From assembly GCF_026914265.1 (NCBI RefSeq), contig NC_069135.1, positions 37,956,946 to 38,020,945 of the forward strand: DNA of 64,000 bases, given 5' to 3'. A program made the position numbers and the translations under genes. A model generated the notes under the pieces. It saw only the letters and a program-made list of their open reading frames with translations. It ran no database searches and was not told the DNA's origin. Positions 45,801 to 56,526 of the stretch are shown piece by piece; the stretch's first letter is position 1, and every line of letters starts with the position of its first letter. This stretch comes from Mya arenaria (lineage: Eukaryota > Mollusca > Bivalvia > Myida > Myidae).

Positions 45801-48231
45801 TGCGCTGGTTCGGACAAAAATTTAGTTGTACAATATTTCCTAATTTACTTTGAAAGTGAAGCAGTTTATAAGCTTATATTAAGGTATCAACTAAAAAAGC
45901 TCTATCATGAATGAAATCAATTGTGTCCATGTTGAACCTGATCTTAAATGGCCATTTCTGCCGATTTGACAACACAAGCGAAAGCATAAATTTACGATGT
46001 TTAAAGTTTAAAAATAGTAACACTAATTTAGGTCACGGACAACTTCAGTATTAAACAAATTTAAAGCGGATTGATTTGCCCCCCTTATAAGCAACTAACT
46101 AGTTATTTCAGAAACATACTTTTTACAGACGTATAGATCTTTCGCCTTTGAACGATCTTTCAAAATTTCGAAGTTCAACTGTTGGTGATGTCTTCCACAG
46201 AGTCTGATCCAGCGATTGCATTTTTCTCGCTTGTTTCGGAAATGGAACGAATTCCACGCCGTTCTGGCTACCTTGTATCCGAATTACAAGTGTCATTACA
46301 ACACCTTTTTACCATAATACTTAAAAAGGCGAGGAAATGTCAATGCATGTATATGACGGACTCTGGTCAGTTTGACGGACAAAATGGCGGATAACAACAC
46401 GGCTTATCAGCGCTGTATTCTGATTGGCTGATAGGACCTGTCAATCAAATTCTGTCGTAAGGTCAATTGTTGAACAAAGATTTTTTTCCGGTTAAAGTAA
46501 TGCATTCTTGGAGACAGGTTACTTTTACTTTCAAGGCAGCAATCCCCAAAAGTTTTGAAGTGCTACTTCTACTCGTTTTTGCACCCGACCATTAGCTTTT
46601 GGAACGTTGCAGGGTTCTTACCGACCGGCATCTTCACATATTATTTAAGGCCAAAATAGCAATTTTAGTATTTGTTGTTTAACTGACAGTTGCTTAATAA
46701 CATTCTTTACTCTACATTATCATTCCGACATCAACATCTTTTGATGTTAACTTCTTCATAACTCCAGTTATTGAGAATATCTCCTATTATGTCACTATTT
46801 CAGATTAACTTGCAGCAATATAATTGCAGTAAGATAACCTGTTAAAGTTCGTGTTTCGTGTATCATGAGACTCAAAACTCGCTTAAAAGTGCCAAGAACT
46901 GCCACCTATTACCTTTTTTAGATGTACAACATTAACAGGTTATCTAGTTTTGGCTTGCGAATTCAACTTAATAAGTAACATAATAACTGATTAACAAGAT
47001 AAGATTCGTTTAACCGATTATCTATCAATGCACTTTTGGCTTTTAGCAATAGCTGGTTGTCTAGTTATAAAGTTCAAAATATCTAAGTGCTTCAAAGCAA
47101 GGTTGCAAGGACATTTTTAAGTAATGACAATATTTGAGAAATTAAGACACTAGAGCATTTTCTGAAAAGGGAGAAAAACATTATCTGAATATCCACAAAA
47201 ATTGCTCAAAAAACTTACCAAGTAGAATAGTACTCATACTTATATTACCTTTTAGAATTATGAATTAGGTCATATACACAACAGATATCTCCACGGAGGC
47301 TTTACAGACCGGAAGCGGGGCGGGGATCTCAATGGCGGTCGTGGTAACGATTGCTTCCTTATGCGTGTTCCTCTGCCTCGCCGTGGCCGCCATGTTTGTT
47401 GTCTTCTTCGCCAGAAGAACCGGAAGTCGGAAATCTGAGGAGTCAAACTCATGTAAGAAAAGCAATAAACAATCATTCATAGCCTTTTCAGTACAAAAGC
47501 TTAATCATAACAACCGAATATTATACTTTAACAATTGGAATCATGTTATTTCATCATTGTAAGTCTGATAAAAGATGACGAATGTTAAAAAGCTATGCAA
47601 CTTAGCATTATTTATTAATTCCACAGCGACTGAACCATTACGGAAGTGTTACATTTCGGAATCCTCGGACAGCCGAGATGACAGCGACCGATTTCCGGTA
47701 CGGGCAAAAACTTACTACTGGATGTGCGAATCTTCAGAAGAAAATAGCAAAGGCTATTTAATCTACAATCCATTACCGGAGAGAAATGACTTCTTTGCAA
47801 CTGAGAATAAAAATCACCAGGCTTCCAGTGTGTTCAAACGCAACAGCGATGACAATGATTCTCAAAAAGAAATTCTCATTGGTGGAAATGCAGAAATAAA
47901 TGACCCTGACCGCAATGAAATATCACCTGAACTTATCGGTTTGGGGAAGTATACTTTCAAACCAAGATTAAAGTATACCAACTGCAATGAAATACTATTC
48001 ACTGACAAGCATGAGAAAGACAAATTATATGTGATAAACAGTTACAAGCATTGCTCTGGGAAAAATATTAACCCGGGAAATTTGACCTTTGACACTGATC
48101 CTGAAAAGTTCTCCTGCACATTTGCAAACGGTGTTCTGTGTTATTCTACTCCAAGACAGGGTTCAAAGCACATGTCATTACCAACCATTAACACTCCCGC
48201 TGTCTATGGCGGGAGTGTTAATGGTTGGTAA
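42824..48231 (+). CDS. Cys-rich single-pass membrane protein, copy 2 (5' end not found, 3' end rearranged)
   Basis: Three exons: 42824-42930, 47285-47452 and 47627-48231; exons 1 and 2 are the same lengths as in copy 1 (107 and 168 nt). Exon 1 keeps all four Cys (ECFRLYGQYKVCPDNTC). Exon 2 encodes the helix (MAVVVTIASLCVFLCLAV, then AAMFVVFF) and ARRTGSRK. Exon 3 encodes a 200-residue tail close to copy 1 up to VINSY and then continues with two further Cys-containing segments that copy 1 has lost. In this copy GYLIYNPL contains an ITIM-like L-x-Y-x-x-L pattern, absent from copy 1 (FIYNPA). The final ~18 residues lie in a perfect palindrome (48147-48262), so the true C-terminus may be altered. 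The long intron holds a ~3 kb insertion. Because the duplication starts at about 41690, any exon originally upstream of that point would be missing here. Confidence 0.6.
44239..44314 (-). mobile_element. tRNA-Ile-like sequence (SINE head or tRNA pseudogene)
   Basis: The minus strand reads GCCCGGTCAGCGTAGTTGG and TTAGAGCGCCGTGCTAGTAT, later GGTCGTGAGTTTAAGCC, and ends CACACCGGGGGCA. Length (76 nt), D-arm, T-arm and partly pairing acceptor ends match tRNA-Ile, but the B-box GTTTAAGCC differs from GTTCGAnCC and the acceptor stem is extended, so function is unlikely. A C11 run and further GC-rich sequence lie beyond 44440. Confidence 0.7.
45057..45244. mobile_element. TTAA-flanked MITE with ~23-bp terminal inverted repeats
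   Basis: TTAAAGCTGCACTTTCACAG at 45057 is matched inversely by CTGTGAGAGTGCAACTTTAA, which ends at 45244. Both tips are TTAA, the piggyBac-type target. It is 188 bases long, non-coding and nested inside the larger insertion. It is the same family as 26186-26427 and the fragment at 23169. Confidence 0.85.
45420..45770 (+). repeat. ~60-bp direct repeat, two copies 279 bases apart
   Basis: AAATAAGAAATCTATGAAAT and the following TGTGTCGAAAYGAC, CTACAATAGCCATTG and TTTACAT occur at about 45430 and 45709 with only a few changes. The spacer holds a GC-richer patch with GAGCCGGTCCCGGTG. Possibly an internal duplication of the host element. Confidence 0.8.
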
Positions 48232-48469
48232 TGACATGTGCTTTGAACCCTGTCTTGGAGTATTTATTTCTGCATTTCCACCAATGAGAATTTTTATTTC
48301 TGCATTTCCACCAATGAGAATTTCTTTTTGAGAATCATTGTCATCGCTGTTGCGTTTGAACACACTGGAAGCCTGGTGATTTTTATTCTCAGTTGCAAAG
48401 AAGTCATTTCTCTCCGGTAATGGATTGTAGATTAAATAGCCTTTGCTATTTTCTCCCGCCATAGACAGC
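47741..48469. repeat. Perfect inverted duplication of the last exon of copy 2
   Basis: Two parts fold on themselves. First, 48147-48200 and 48209-48262 are perfect 54-base inverted arms with an 8-base loop. Second, about 48265-48456 is the exact reverse complement of exon sequence from about 47741 to 47900, with a 28-base piece (ATTCTCATTGGTGGAAATGC and on) doubled. The centre word GCTGTCTATGGCGGGA also recurs inverted at 48454-48469. About 250 bases of exon are skipped between the two parts. No mismatch was seen between arms, so the event is very recent or an assembly or read artefact. The minus-strand open frame at 48178-48510 is the mirror of the exon, not a gene. Confidence 0.9.
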
Positions 48470-49090
48470 TTATGTACAGCTGTTAATGTATAGTCCAACG
48501 TGCTAGGCATATTCGTTGTCGGACATGAACACTCTTTCTATGAAGAGCTCAATGAAAGATGCTATTGTCTAGTCCAAGATGCTTGGTATATGTCATTTAA
48601 CTATCACTTATCTAATGGGCAATTTAATAACTGATGTTAAAGTCTAGACCAAAGTGCTAGGCATATGTCACTGCCAAACATAATCGTTCATTTAATTGAA
48701 AGCTTAATTGCAGATGTTAATGAACAGTGCAAGTGCTAGACACGTCTTTATCTGCCCTGAAACATTTAAATGGACAGCTTGATTACAAGTGTTCAAGTTC
48801 AGACCAAGATGCTAGGCATATGTCATTGCAAAACATAAGCACTCATTTAACGGACCACTTAATTACAAATGTAAATGTATAGTGCAAGATGCTAGACACA
48901 TGTCATTGTCAATCGTGCACACTTATTTAATGGACAGCTTGATGTCAGATGCTCAAGTCCAGACCAGGTGTTAGGCATAAGTCATTGCTTACCATGAACA
49001 ATCATGCCATGGAAAGTTTAATTGCATGAGGAGGTCTAGTCCAAGGTGCAAGGCATATGCCATTGCCAAACATGAACACTGACGCATAGT
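48470..49090 (+). repeat. Diverged tandem repeat, ~77-bp unit, 8 units
   Basis: GCTAGGCATATGTCATTGCC and variants (GCTTGGTATATGTC, GCTAGACACATGTC, GCAAGGCATATGCC) recur at about 48504, 48580, 48655, 48737, 48812, 48888, 48968 and 49047, each followed by ACATGAACACTC and AATGGACAGCTT-like words. It is old and irregular. It has no visible sequence similarity to the 75/77-bp array at 50369 despite the similar period. Confidence 0.8.
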
Positions 49091-50220
49091 TGTAGTCATT
49101 TTCAACAATTGCTTGAAATTTCTTCTGCTGCAATGCCTGAGCCACAGCCAAAACACTGTTAAATGTGTTAAATAGTTTTAATTCAGATGTAACATGATTT
49201 AAAATAGAGGGTTATAAACAAAAGCTATAGAATCTAAGAACATAGATCATCCAGTTATCAATAATTGTGTGGCATTTAGAATATGATGTATGATGGAAAT
49301 AATTTTTGATATACATGTATAAGCAGAAACTGAGCAAAAACATCGTGTGCTTTGACAGGTTTTTGAATTAAACAGATAAACTCGTTTTAACGATGAGGGT
49401 TATGTAAAGCATATACATATGGACTGTGGCTATTTAAAGTCGTTTGACCGCCCCCGACCGGTTGGATCCGGAAGCGTTACGTTGGAGCGGTTCCGAAAAT
49501 CCCTGTTACGCCGAATAGCACCCGAAAAGCGAGTCATTTTCTACTACGTCCAAGATGGCGGATTTTATAGATAAATACATATGTTACACAATTGTACAGG
49601 GATTTCGCGATTATTTGCATGACTCAGCGATTATCATTTTTGCGGCCCGGGCCGATTTTCGATTATGATGTTGCGGCCCGTAGAACGTTCGCACGAAATT
49701 TCAATGTTCGTCTTGAAAAAAGTTTGGCGACTGCAAAATAATGTCTTGACTAAATAAATAAAATATTATTGTGATCTGCTTGAACTTATTTATTATTAAA
49801 ATCCTAAAGGGAGGCAAACGCGATCGCTGCTTAGGAAGATATGCTAGTGTTTGATAACCAGTGCGGACCGCTAGGGCGGCGTTTTTTAAATTCTGTGTTG
49901 ACATTAAAAAAACAAAACAACGGAAGCGGCAAAATTGAATTTACTTGAAAAACAGCGACTGTTCATACATGTTAACATCATGAATACGAGGTATTGGTTT
50001 ATATAAGTTTTTAACAGTCGTTCTACTTGCTAAGTGTTCATGTTTATTGAATTGAATTCAGTTATTCAGTACATCAACAGACGGATGTCAGAGATTCGTA
50101 GAGAAAAAATCGGATAGACGTAGTCAAGAGAGCGAAATGAGAATTTACAACTGGATAGCAGGTCAACTTTAAAAGCAAACTTTAAACTTGCAAATTAAGA
50201 AAAACAAACATAATTATGTA
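49091..50220. other. No proven gene; probable source of the 77-bp satellite motif
   Basis: The stretch 49541-49580 reads CTACTACGTCCAAGATGGCG and then GATTTTATAGATAAATAC, matching the core of the satellite unit downstream (ACTACGTCCAAGATGGCGGA, TTTATATAGAATAAG). An ATG at 49555 opens 37 codons (MADFIDKYICYT and on) in a GC-richer, promoter-like setting (49440-49570), so an old first exon is possible but unproven. The minus-strand frame at 49701-49904 has no support. Confidence 0.4.
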
Positions 50221-50369
50221 TTAAAGAGGTTAATACACGACAGAGCCGGGCCGTTGAGTTAAATTGGCCCTCGTGTTCATAATGTCCCTCGACTACGTCT
50301 CGGTCCATTATGAGTCACTCGGGCCAATTATCACTCAATGGCCCGGCTACGCCGTGTATTAACCTTTAA
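50221..50369. mobile_element. Palindromic MITE flanked by TTAA
   Basis: GGTTAATACAC at 50228-50238 and GTGTATTAACC at 50354-50364 are exact inverse copies. The inner arms also pair (GAGCCGGGCCGTTGAG with CTCAATGGCCCGGCTAC; AATTGGCCC with GGGCCAATT), so nearly the whole ~140 bases folds into a hairpin. TTAA stands at both outer edges (50221-50224, 50366-50369). Non-coding. It abuts the 77-bp array. Confidence 0.8.
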
Positions 50370-53300
50370 ATAAGAAGGGGTTTCTGCATTACAGTCTGGA
50401 TAGGCACAACTGACTACGTCCAAGATGGCGGTTTTATATAGGATAAGAAGGGGTTACCGATTGCATTGCAGTCTGGATAGGCACATCTGACTCCGTCTAA
50501 GATGGCGGATTTATAAAGAATAAGAAGGGGTCACCGTGTGCATTACAGTCTGGATAGGCACACCCCACTCCGTCGAAGATAGCGGATTTATATAGAATAA
50601 GAAGGGGTTACCGTGTGCACTACAGTCGGGAGAGGCACACCTGACTCCGTCTAAGATGGCGAATTTATATAGAATAAGAAGGGGTTACCGTGTGCACTAC
50701 AGTCTGGATAGGCACACCTGACTCCGTCTAAGATGGCGAATTTATATAGAATAAGAAGGTGTTACCGAGTGCACTACAGTCTGGATAGGCACACCTGACT
50801 CCGTCTAAGATGGCGAATTTATATAGAATAAGAAGGGGTTACCGTGTGCATTACAGTCTGGATAGGCACACCCCACTCCGTCGAAGATGGCGAATTTATA
50901 TAGAATAAGAAGGGGTTACCGTGTGCACTACAGTCTGGATAGGCACACCTGACTCCGTCTAAGATGGCGGATTTATATAGAATAAGAAGGGGTTACCGTG
51001 TGCACTACAGTCTGGATAGGCACACCTGACTCCGTCTAAGATGGCGAATTTATATAGAATAAGAAGGGGTTACCGAGTGCACTACAGTCTGGATAGGCAC
51101 ACCTGACAACGTCCAAGATGGCGGATTTATATAGGATAAGAAGGGATTACCGAGTGCATTGCAGTCTGGATAGGCACACCTGACTCCGTCTAAGATGGTT
51201 GATTTATATAGAATAAGAAGAACCGTGTGCATTACAGTCTAAAAAAGCACACCTGACTCCGTCCAAGATGGCGGATTTATATAGAATAAGGAGGGGTCAC
51301 CGTGTGCATTACAGTCCGGATAGGCACAACTGACTACGTCCAAGATGGCGGATTTATATAGAATAAGGAGGGGTCACCGAGTGCATTGCAGTCTGGATAG
51401 GCACACCTGACTACGTCCAAGATGGCGGATTTATATAGAATAAGAAGGGGTTACCGAGTGCATTGCAGTCTGGATAGGCATACCTGAATACGTCCAAGAT
51501 GGCGGATATATAGAATAAGAAGGGGTTACCGAGTGCATTGCAGTCTGGATAGGCACAACTGAATACGTCCAAGATGGCGGATATATAGAATAAGAAGGGG
51601 TTACCGAGTGCATTACAGTCTGGATAGGCACACCCCACTCCGTCGAAGATGGCGGATTTATATAGAATAAGAAGGGGTTACCGAGTGCATTGCAGTCTGG
51701 ATAGGCACACCTGACTCCGTCCAAGATGGCGGATATATAGAATAAGAAGGGGTTACCGAGTGCATTGCAGTCTGGATAGGCACAACTGAATACGTCCAAG
51801 ATGGCGGATATATAGAATAAGAAGGGGTTACCGAGTGCATTGCAGTCTGGATAGGCACACCTGACTACGTCCAAGATGGCGGATTTATATAGAATAAGAA
51901 GGGGTCACCGAGTGCATTGCAGTCTGGATAGGCACACCTGACTACGTCCAAGATGGCGGATTTATATAGAATAAGAAGGGGTCACCGAGTGCATTGCAGT
52001 CTGGATAGGCATACCTGAATACGTCCAAGATGGCGGATATATAGAATATGAAGGGGTTACCGAGTGCATTGCAGTCTGGATAGGCACAACTGAATACGTC
52101 CAAGATGGCGGATATATAGAATAAGAAGGGGTTACCGAGTGCATTACAGTCTGGATAGGCACACCCCACTCCGTCGAAGATGGCGGATTTATATAGAATA
52201 AGAAGGGGTTACCGAGTGCATTGCAGTCTGGATAGGCACACCTGACTCCGTCCAAGATGGCGGATATATAGAATAAGAAGGGGTTACCGAGTGCATTGCA
52301 GTCTGGATAGGCACAACTGAATACGTCCAAGATGGCGGATATATAGAATAAGAAGGGGTTACCGAGTACATTGCAGTCCGGATAGGCACACCTGACTATG
52401 TCCAAGATGGCGGATATATAGAATAAAAAGGGATTACCGAGTGCATTGCAGCCTGGATAGGCACAACTGAATACGTCCAAGATGGCGGATATATAGAATA
52501 AGAAGGGGTTACCGAGTGCATTGCAGTCCGGATAGGCACACCTGACTACGTCCAAGAGAGCGGATTTATATAGAATAAGAAGGGGTCACCGAGTGCATTG
52601 CAGCCTAGATAGGCACACCTGACTCCGTCCAAGATGGCGGTTTTATATAGAATAAGAAGGGGTCACCGAGTGCATTGCAGCCTGGATAGACACAACTGAA
52701 TACGTCCAAGATGGCGGATTTATATAGAATAAGAAGGGGTCACCGAGTGCATTGCAGCCTGGATAGGCACAACTGAATACGTCCAAGATGGCGGATTTAT
52801 ATATAATAAGAAGGGGTCACCGAGTGCATTGCAGCCTGGATAGGCACACCTGACTCCGTCCAAGATGGCGAATTTATATAGAATAAGGAGGGGTCACCGA
52901 GTGCATTGCAGCCTGGATAGGCACAACTGAATACGTCCAAGATGGCGGATTTATAAAGGATAAGAAGGGATTACCGAGTGCATTGCAGCCTGGATAGGCA
53001 CAACTGAATACGTCCAAGATGGCGGATTTATATAGAATAAGAAGGGGTCACCGAGTGCATTGCAGCCTGGATAGGCACAACTGAATACGTCCAAGATGGC
53101 GGATTTATATAGAATAAGAAGGGGTCACCGAGTGCATTGCAGTCTGGATAGGCACACCTGACTACGTCCAAGATGGCGGATTTATATAGAATAAGAAGGG
53201 GTCACCGAGTGCATTGCAGTCTGGATAGGCACACCTGACTCCGTCCAAGATGGCGAATTTATACAGAATAAGAAGGGGTCACCGAGTGCATTACAGCCTG

Positions 53301-54012
53301 GATAGGCACAACTGAATACGTCCAAGATGGCGGATTTATATAGAATAAGAAGGGGTCACCGAGTGCATTGCAGCCTGGATAGGCACAACTGAATACGTCC
53401 AAGATGGCGGATTTATATAGAATAAGAAGGGGTCACCGAGTGCATTGCAGTCTGGATAGGCACACCTGAATACGTCCAAGATGGCGGATTTATATAGAAT
53501 AAGAAGGGGTCACCGAGTGCATTACAGCCTGCATAGTCACAACTGACTACGTCCAAGATGGCGGATTTATATAGAATAAGAAGGGGTCACCGAGTGCATT
53601 GCAGTCCGGATAGGCACACCTGACTACGTCCAAGATGGCGGATTTATATAGAATAAGAAGGGGTCACCGAGTGCATTGCAGTCTGGATAGGCACACCTGA
53701 ATACGTCCAAGATGGCGGATTTATATAGAATAAGAAGGGGTCACCGAGTGCATTGCAGTCCGGATAGGCACACCTGACTCCGTCTAAGATGGCGGATTTA
53801 TATAGAATAAGAAGGGGTTACCGAGTGCATTGCAGTCTGTATAGGCACACCTGACTACGTCCAAGATGGCGGATTTATATAGAATAAGAAGGGGTCATCG
53901 ATTGCATTGCAGTCCGGATAGGCATACCTGAATACGTCCAAGATGGCGGATATATAGAATAAGAAGGGGTCACCGAGTGCATTACAGACGGGATAGGCAC
54001 ACCTGACTACGT
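50369..54012 (+). repeat. 75/77-bp minisatellite, about 47 units, with YY1-like motif
   Basis: Units contain TCCAAGATGGCGGATTTATA, TAGAATAAGAAGGGGT, ACCGAGTGCATTGCAGTC and TGGATAGGCACACCTGACT. Two length forms exist: 77 bases (GATTTATATAG) and 75 bases (GATATATAG). AAGATGGCGG, the core of the YY1 site, is kept in most units, with GATGGCGAA and GAGAGCGGA variants. 75 is a multiple of 3, which explains the minus-strand open frames of 66-197 codons (repeating CAYPDCNALGNPF-type peptides); I do not treat these as genes. The array ends just before the truncated copy C gene. Confidence 0.96.
51411..52472 (+). repeat. Higher-order repeat of 531 bp inside the 75/77-bp array
   Basis: A run of seven units with the same order of 77- and 75-base forms and the same variants (for example CACCCCACTCCGTCGAAG at about 51631 and 52162) occurs twice at an offset of 531 bases (three 77-base plus four 75-base units). 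Differences between the two runs are few, so the block was copied recently. Confidence 0.85.
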
Positions 54013-54256
54013 ATGCCTATATGTTTTAGATAGCCGTATGTAATCCAATACTTGTCCCAGTAATTTTTGCGCCGTGAAATTGATTATGTGCAAAAGTTAT
54101 TGAAGGGATATACTGGTTGGTAGCCGCTTTCCACGTTGTCCATCGTAACCCCAGTCCCATGTTGGCCCTACAGACAGCGCTTATTTAGAGCGTGTTTTAT
54201 TGCCACTTCCTAAAATATTGTTAAATCTAATAATCTTAAATATTTCAACCCAAATG
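54013..54256. other. Junction between the satellite and copy C
   Basis: This does not match exon 1 or the upstream region of copy B. Homology to copy B begins abruptly near 54257, inside exon 1, so this is where the gene was cut. Confidence 0.5.
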
Positions 54257-54359
54257 CTGACCATGACCAGCTGTGCTGCCATGTGTGCGTCGCCGTGGAC
54301 CACAGGTATGTTAGAAATATGACAAGTTTAAGGTGCACAACATAGGTTCATGCAATTTT

Positions 54360-54424
<65 letters not shown>

Positions 54425-56526
54425 TATGCATTATAAAGTTAAACTCATTTAACTTTTAAACAAAACAAACCTTACGATCTGTGTATATTAACAAAAAAAA
54501 TCAGCCTTTAACTATAATAGTTTTCATATAATAGCTACGTGGCCACAAATTCCCCAGATAAAAAAGTACAAAATATCATTTATATTTTTATACGTATTGA
54601 CATCATATGCCTTTTTGGTTTTGATCGTTTGAATATAAAATGAGTTAAACATAATCATGCATTTTTCGCGTCAACCTATATTATGCGCCTTAGCTGTTAT
54701 TCGTGTGTCGCCCTGGTCCACAGGTTTGAAGGAAGATAACTTCAATATAAAGGCACACAACATAGGTTGATGCAAAACTATTTTATTATTTTTATAAATT
54801 ATTACTATTAACTTATTTGACTTTTCATGATCAAAACAAAAAAGGCTTATGAGTGTATACATTTTACAATAATATTAGTCTTTGAACGTGCAAATGGTGA
54901 TTTCAATTAATAGCTACGTGGCTTCAAATTCACAAGTTTATAACAAACACTGAATCTGTACACAAATAAAACAAAATCGGATTTGATCAATCAAGTCAAA
55001 TTAATAAGCCATAACAATGCAATAAAATTAAAAAGGAAAACGGTAACTAATCTATACGTCATTTTTTTATCATTTTATTTAACATTGTCTCGCATAAGCA
55101 ATGTCATATTCAGTTTATGCAGATCTGATTACAAATGTTTCAAAACTTCTTTGTTTCAGACAATGTTCCAAAATCCATCCCATTCCTGATGTAGCAAAAG
55201 GTATTCAGAGAAATATTGAGTTTCAACAAATTCCAAAGAAGATAGCTGAACTTGAAAAGCAATTCGAGCTGATGAAAGAAGCAAGAATGAAGAATACGAC
55301 ATCTCTGAAAAAGATGCGGACAGCCATTTCTGATGAATTAAAAACCATACGTAAAAAGATCAACGAAGTCCTTGATAAGATTGAGAAGACAACTTGACAG
55401 GACTTGGACGGAATGATAGCTGAACTTGAAAAAAAACTAAAGAAAAATATCGAAACTTGTTATAAAATTACTATCGAACTGCAAAACATGATTGCCGCTT
55501 TTCAAACCAAAGCAAACTCAAGCGAGTCAAAATCATATATTGCGTACAGAAAGAGCCAGGATATGATTTCACAAGCAAACGGTCATCTTCGTGGCATATC
55601 AGCCATTGAGTGTTACAGTGTAACATTTCAAGCCAATAATCTTATAGAAGAACTTGTATCTTCAATAAGGACGTTTGGAGCGATTGAAGAACAAACTGTT
55701 ATGACCAAAGATCCCCTTTCCGATCCAAACCACGTCTTCAGAGTACAAGAAGTACAACGTGAAGATGAGTGATGACAAATGTCAATGTAATATCTATGGC
55801 TTGTGTGAAATGCCTAGTGGAGAGTTTGTCATAGCAGACCGGGATAATTGTAAAGTGAAGCTCCTGGACAAGGAGTACAGGGTGATCGACCACTGTGATG
55901 TCCCGTGGAATCCATGGGGCGTGTGCCACATTGATGGAAATGAAGTGGCCGTTTCTGTTTACACTGATAATACTAATAGAAGAGGACTATATTTCATAAA
56001 TTCTACGAACGGGAAATTCGTTACTACGAGGAAGTTAAGCTTCACCCATGAATGTTTTGGCGCAGCTCATCATGGTGGCAAGCTTTACATCTCCTCCAGT
56101 ACCGCCCTGTACGTCTACACGTTGTCGGGAAAGAAGGTGAAGACGCTGTACGAGGAAAAGTCTGGGGGTAGAACGGTGATGAAATGTGTTATCAGTAACG
56201 ACGGGGAAACAATCTACATCACAAACTACGGTACACATCAACTGATCACCCTAGACAAAAACGGTAACTTGCTGGCCTCTCTCACTGACCCGTACATGAC
56301 GTATCCTACCGGAGTACACGTGACACCTGCTGGACACGTGTTCGTCTGCTGCTTTGACTCCGATGCAGTGATGCAGGTTGACAAAGACGGGAAGAAGAAG
56401 TTGGCCACACTGGCAAGGGAAAGAGACGGAGTGTACGGACCGTATGATTTATTTTTCAGCAGCCGCACTTCTTCTCTGATTGTTGGTGGATGGAAAGACA
56501 CACTTCTTGTTATCAAGTTAATCTAA
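54257..56526 (+). pseudogene. B-box/coiled-coil/NHL gene copy C, 5'-truncated and broken
   Basis: Only the last ~49 bases of exon 1 remain (54257-54305, with the intact donor CACAG|GTATGTT). Exon 2 runs from 55160 to the stop at 56524-56526 and follows copy B closely. It has an in-frame TGA at 55395-55397 (copy B has TTA there) and an 8-base deletion near 55741 that shifts the frame just before the propeller. The propeller part from 55759 stays open for 255 codons with the same motifs (PSGEFVIADRDNCKVKLLD, PTGVHVTPAGHVFVCC, SSLIVGG). Without the start codon and B-boxes this cannot make the full protein. A short propeller-only product from another start is possible but unsupported. The intron carries the same internal duplication as copy B. 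Confidence 0.85.
54362..54424 (+). repeat. ATT trinucleotide microsatellite, 21 repeats
   Basis: A pure ATT run lies in the first intron of copy C. The same place in copy B (about 16735) has only ordinary AT-rich text, so the expansion came after the duplication. Confidence 0.95.

Larger units (their letters stand above)
43513..46468. mobile_element. Candidate non-autonomous DNA transposon (~2.96 kb, 17-bp TIRs)
   Basis: AATTGACCCTACGACAG at 43513-43529 is inverted, with one mismatch, in CTGTCGTAAGGTCAATT at 46452-46468. The matching intron of copy 1 lacks this DNA, so it is an insertion. Subterminal GTCCGTCAAAC-like words occur near both ends (43580, 46365 inverted). No transposase-like frame is seen inside; it carries a tRNA-like sequence, a nested MITE and a ~60-bp direct repeat. 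Flanking duplication is unclear, and short stretches of intron seem repeated on both sides, so the boundaries could be a little different. Confidence 0.55.

Noticed and set aside
48178-48510. 110-codon minus-strand frame
   Set aside because: It is the mirror image of exon 3 created by the inverted duplication.
51050-52555. Minus-strand frames of 60-197 codons with repeated CAYPDCNALGNPF-type peptide
   Set aside because: They exist because 75-base units keep frame; frames shift at every 77-base unit and vary without coding constraint.
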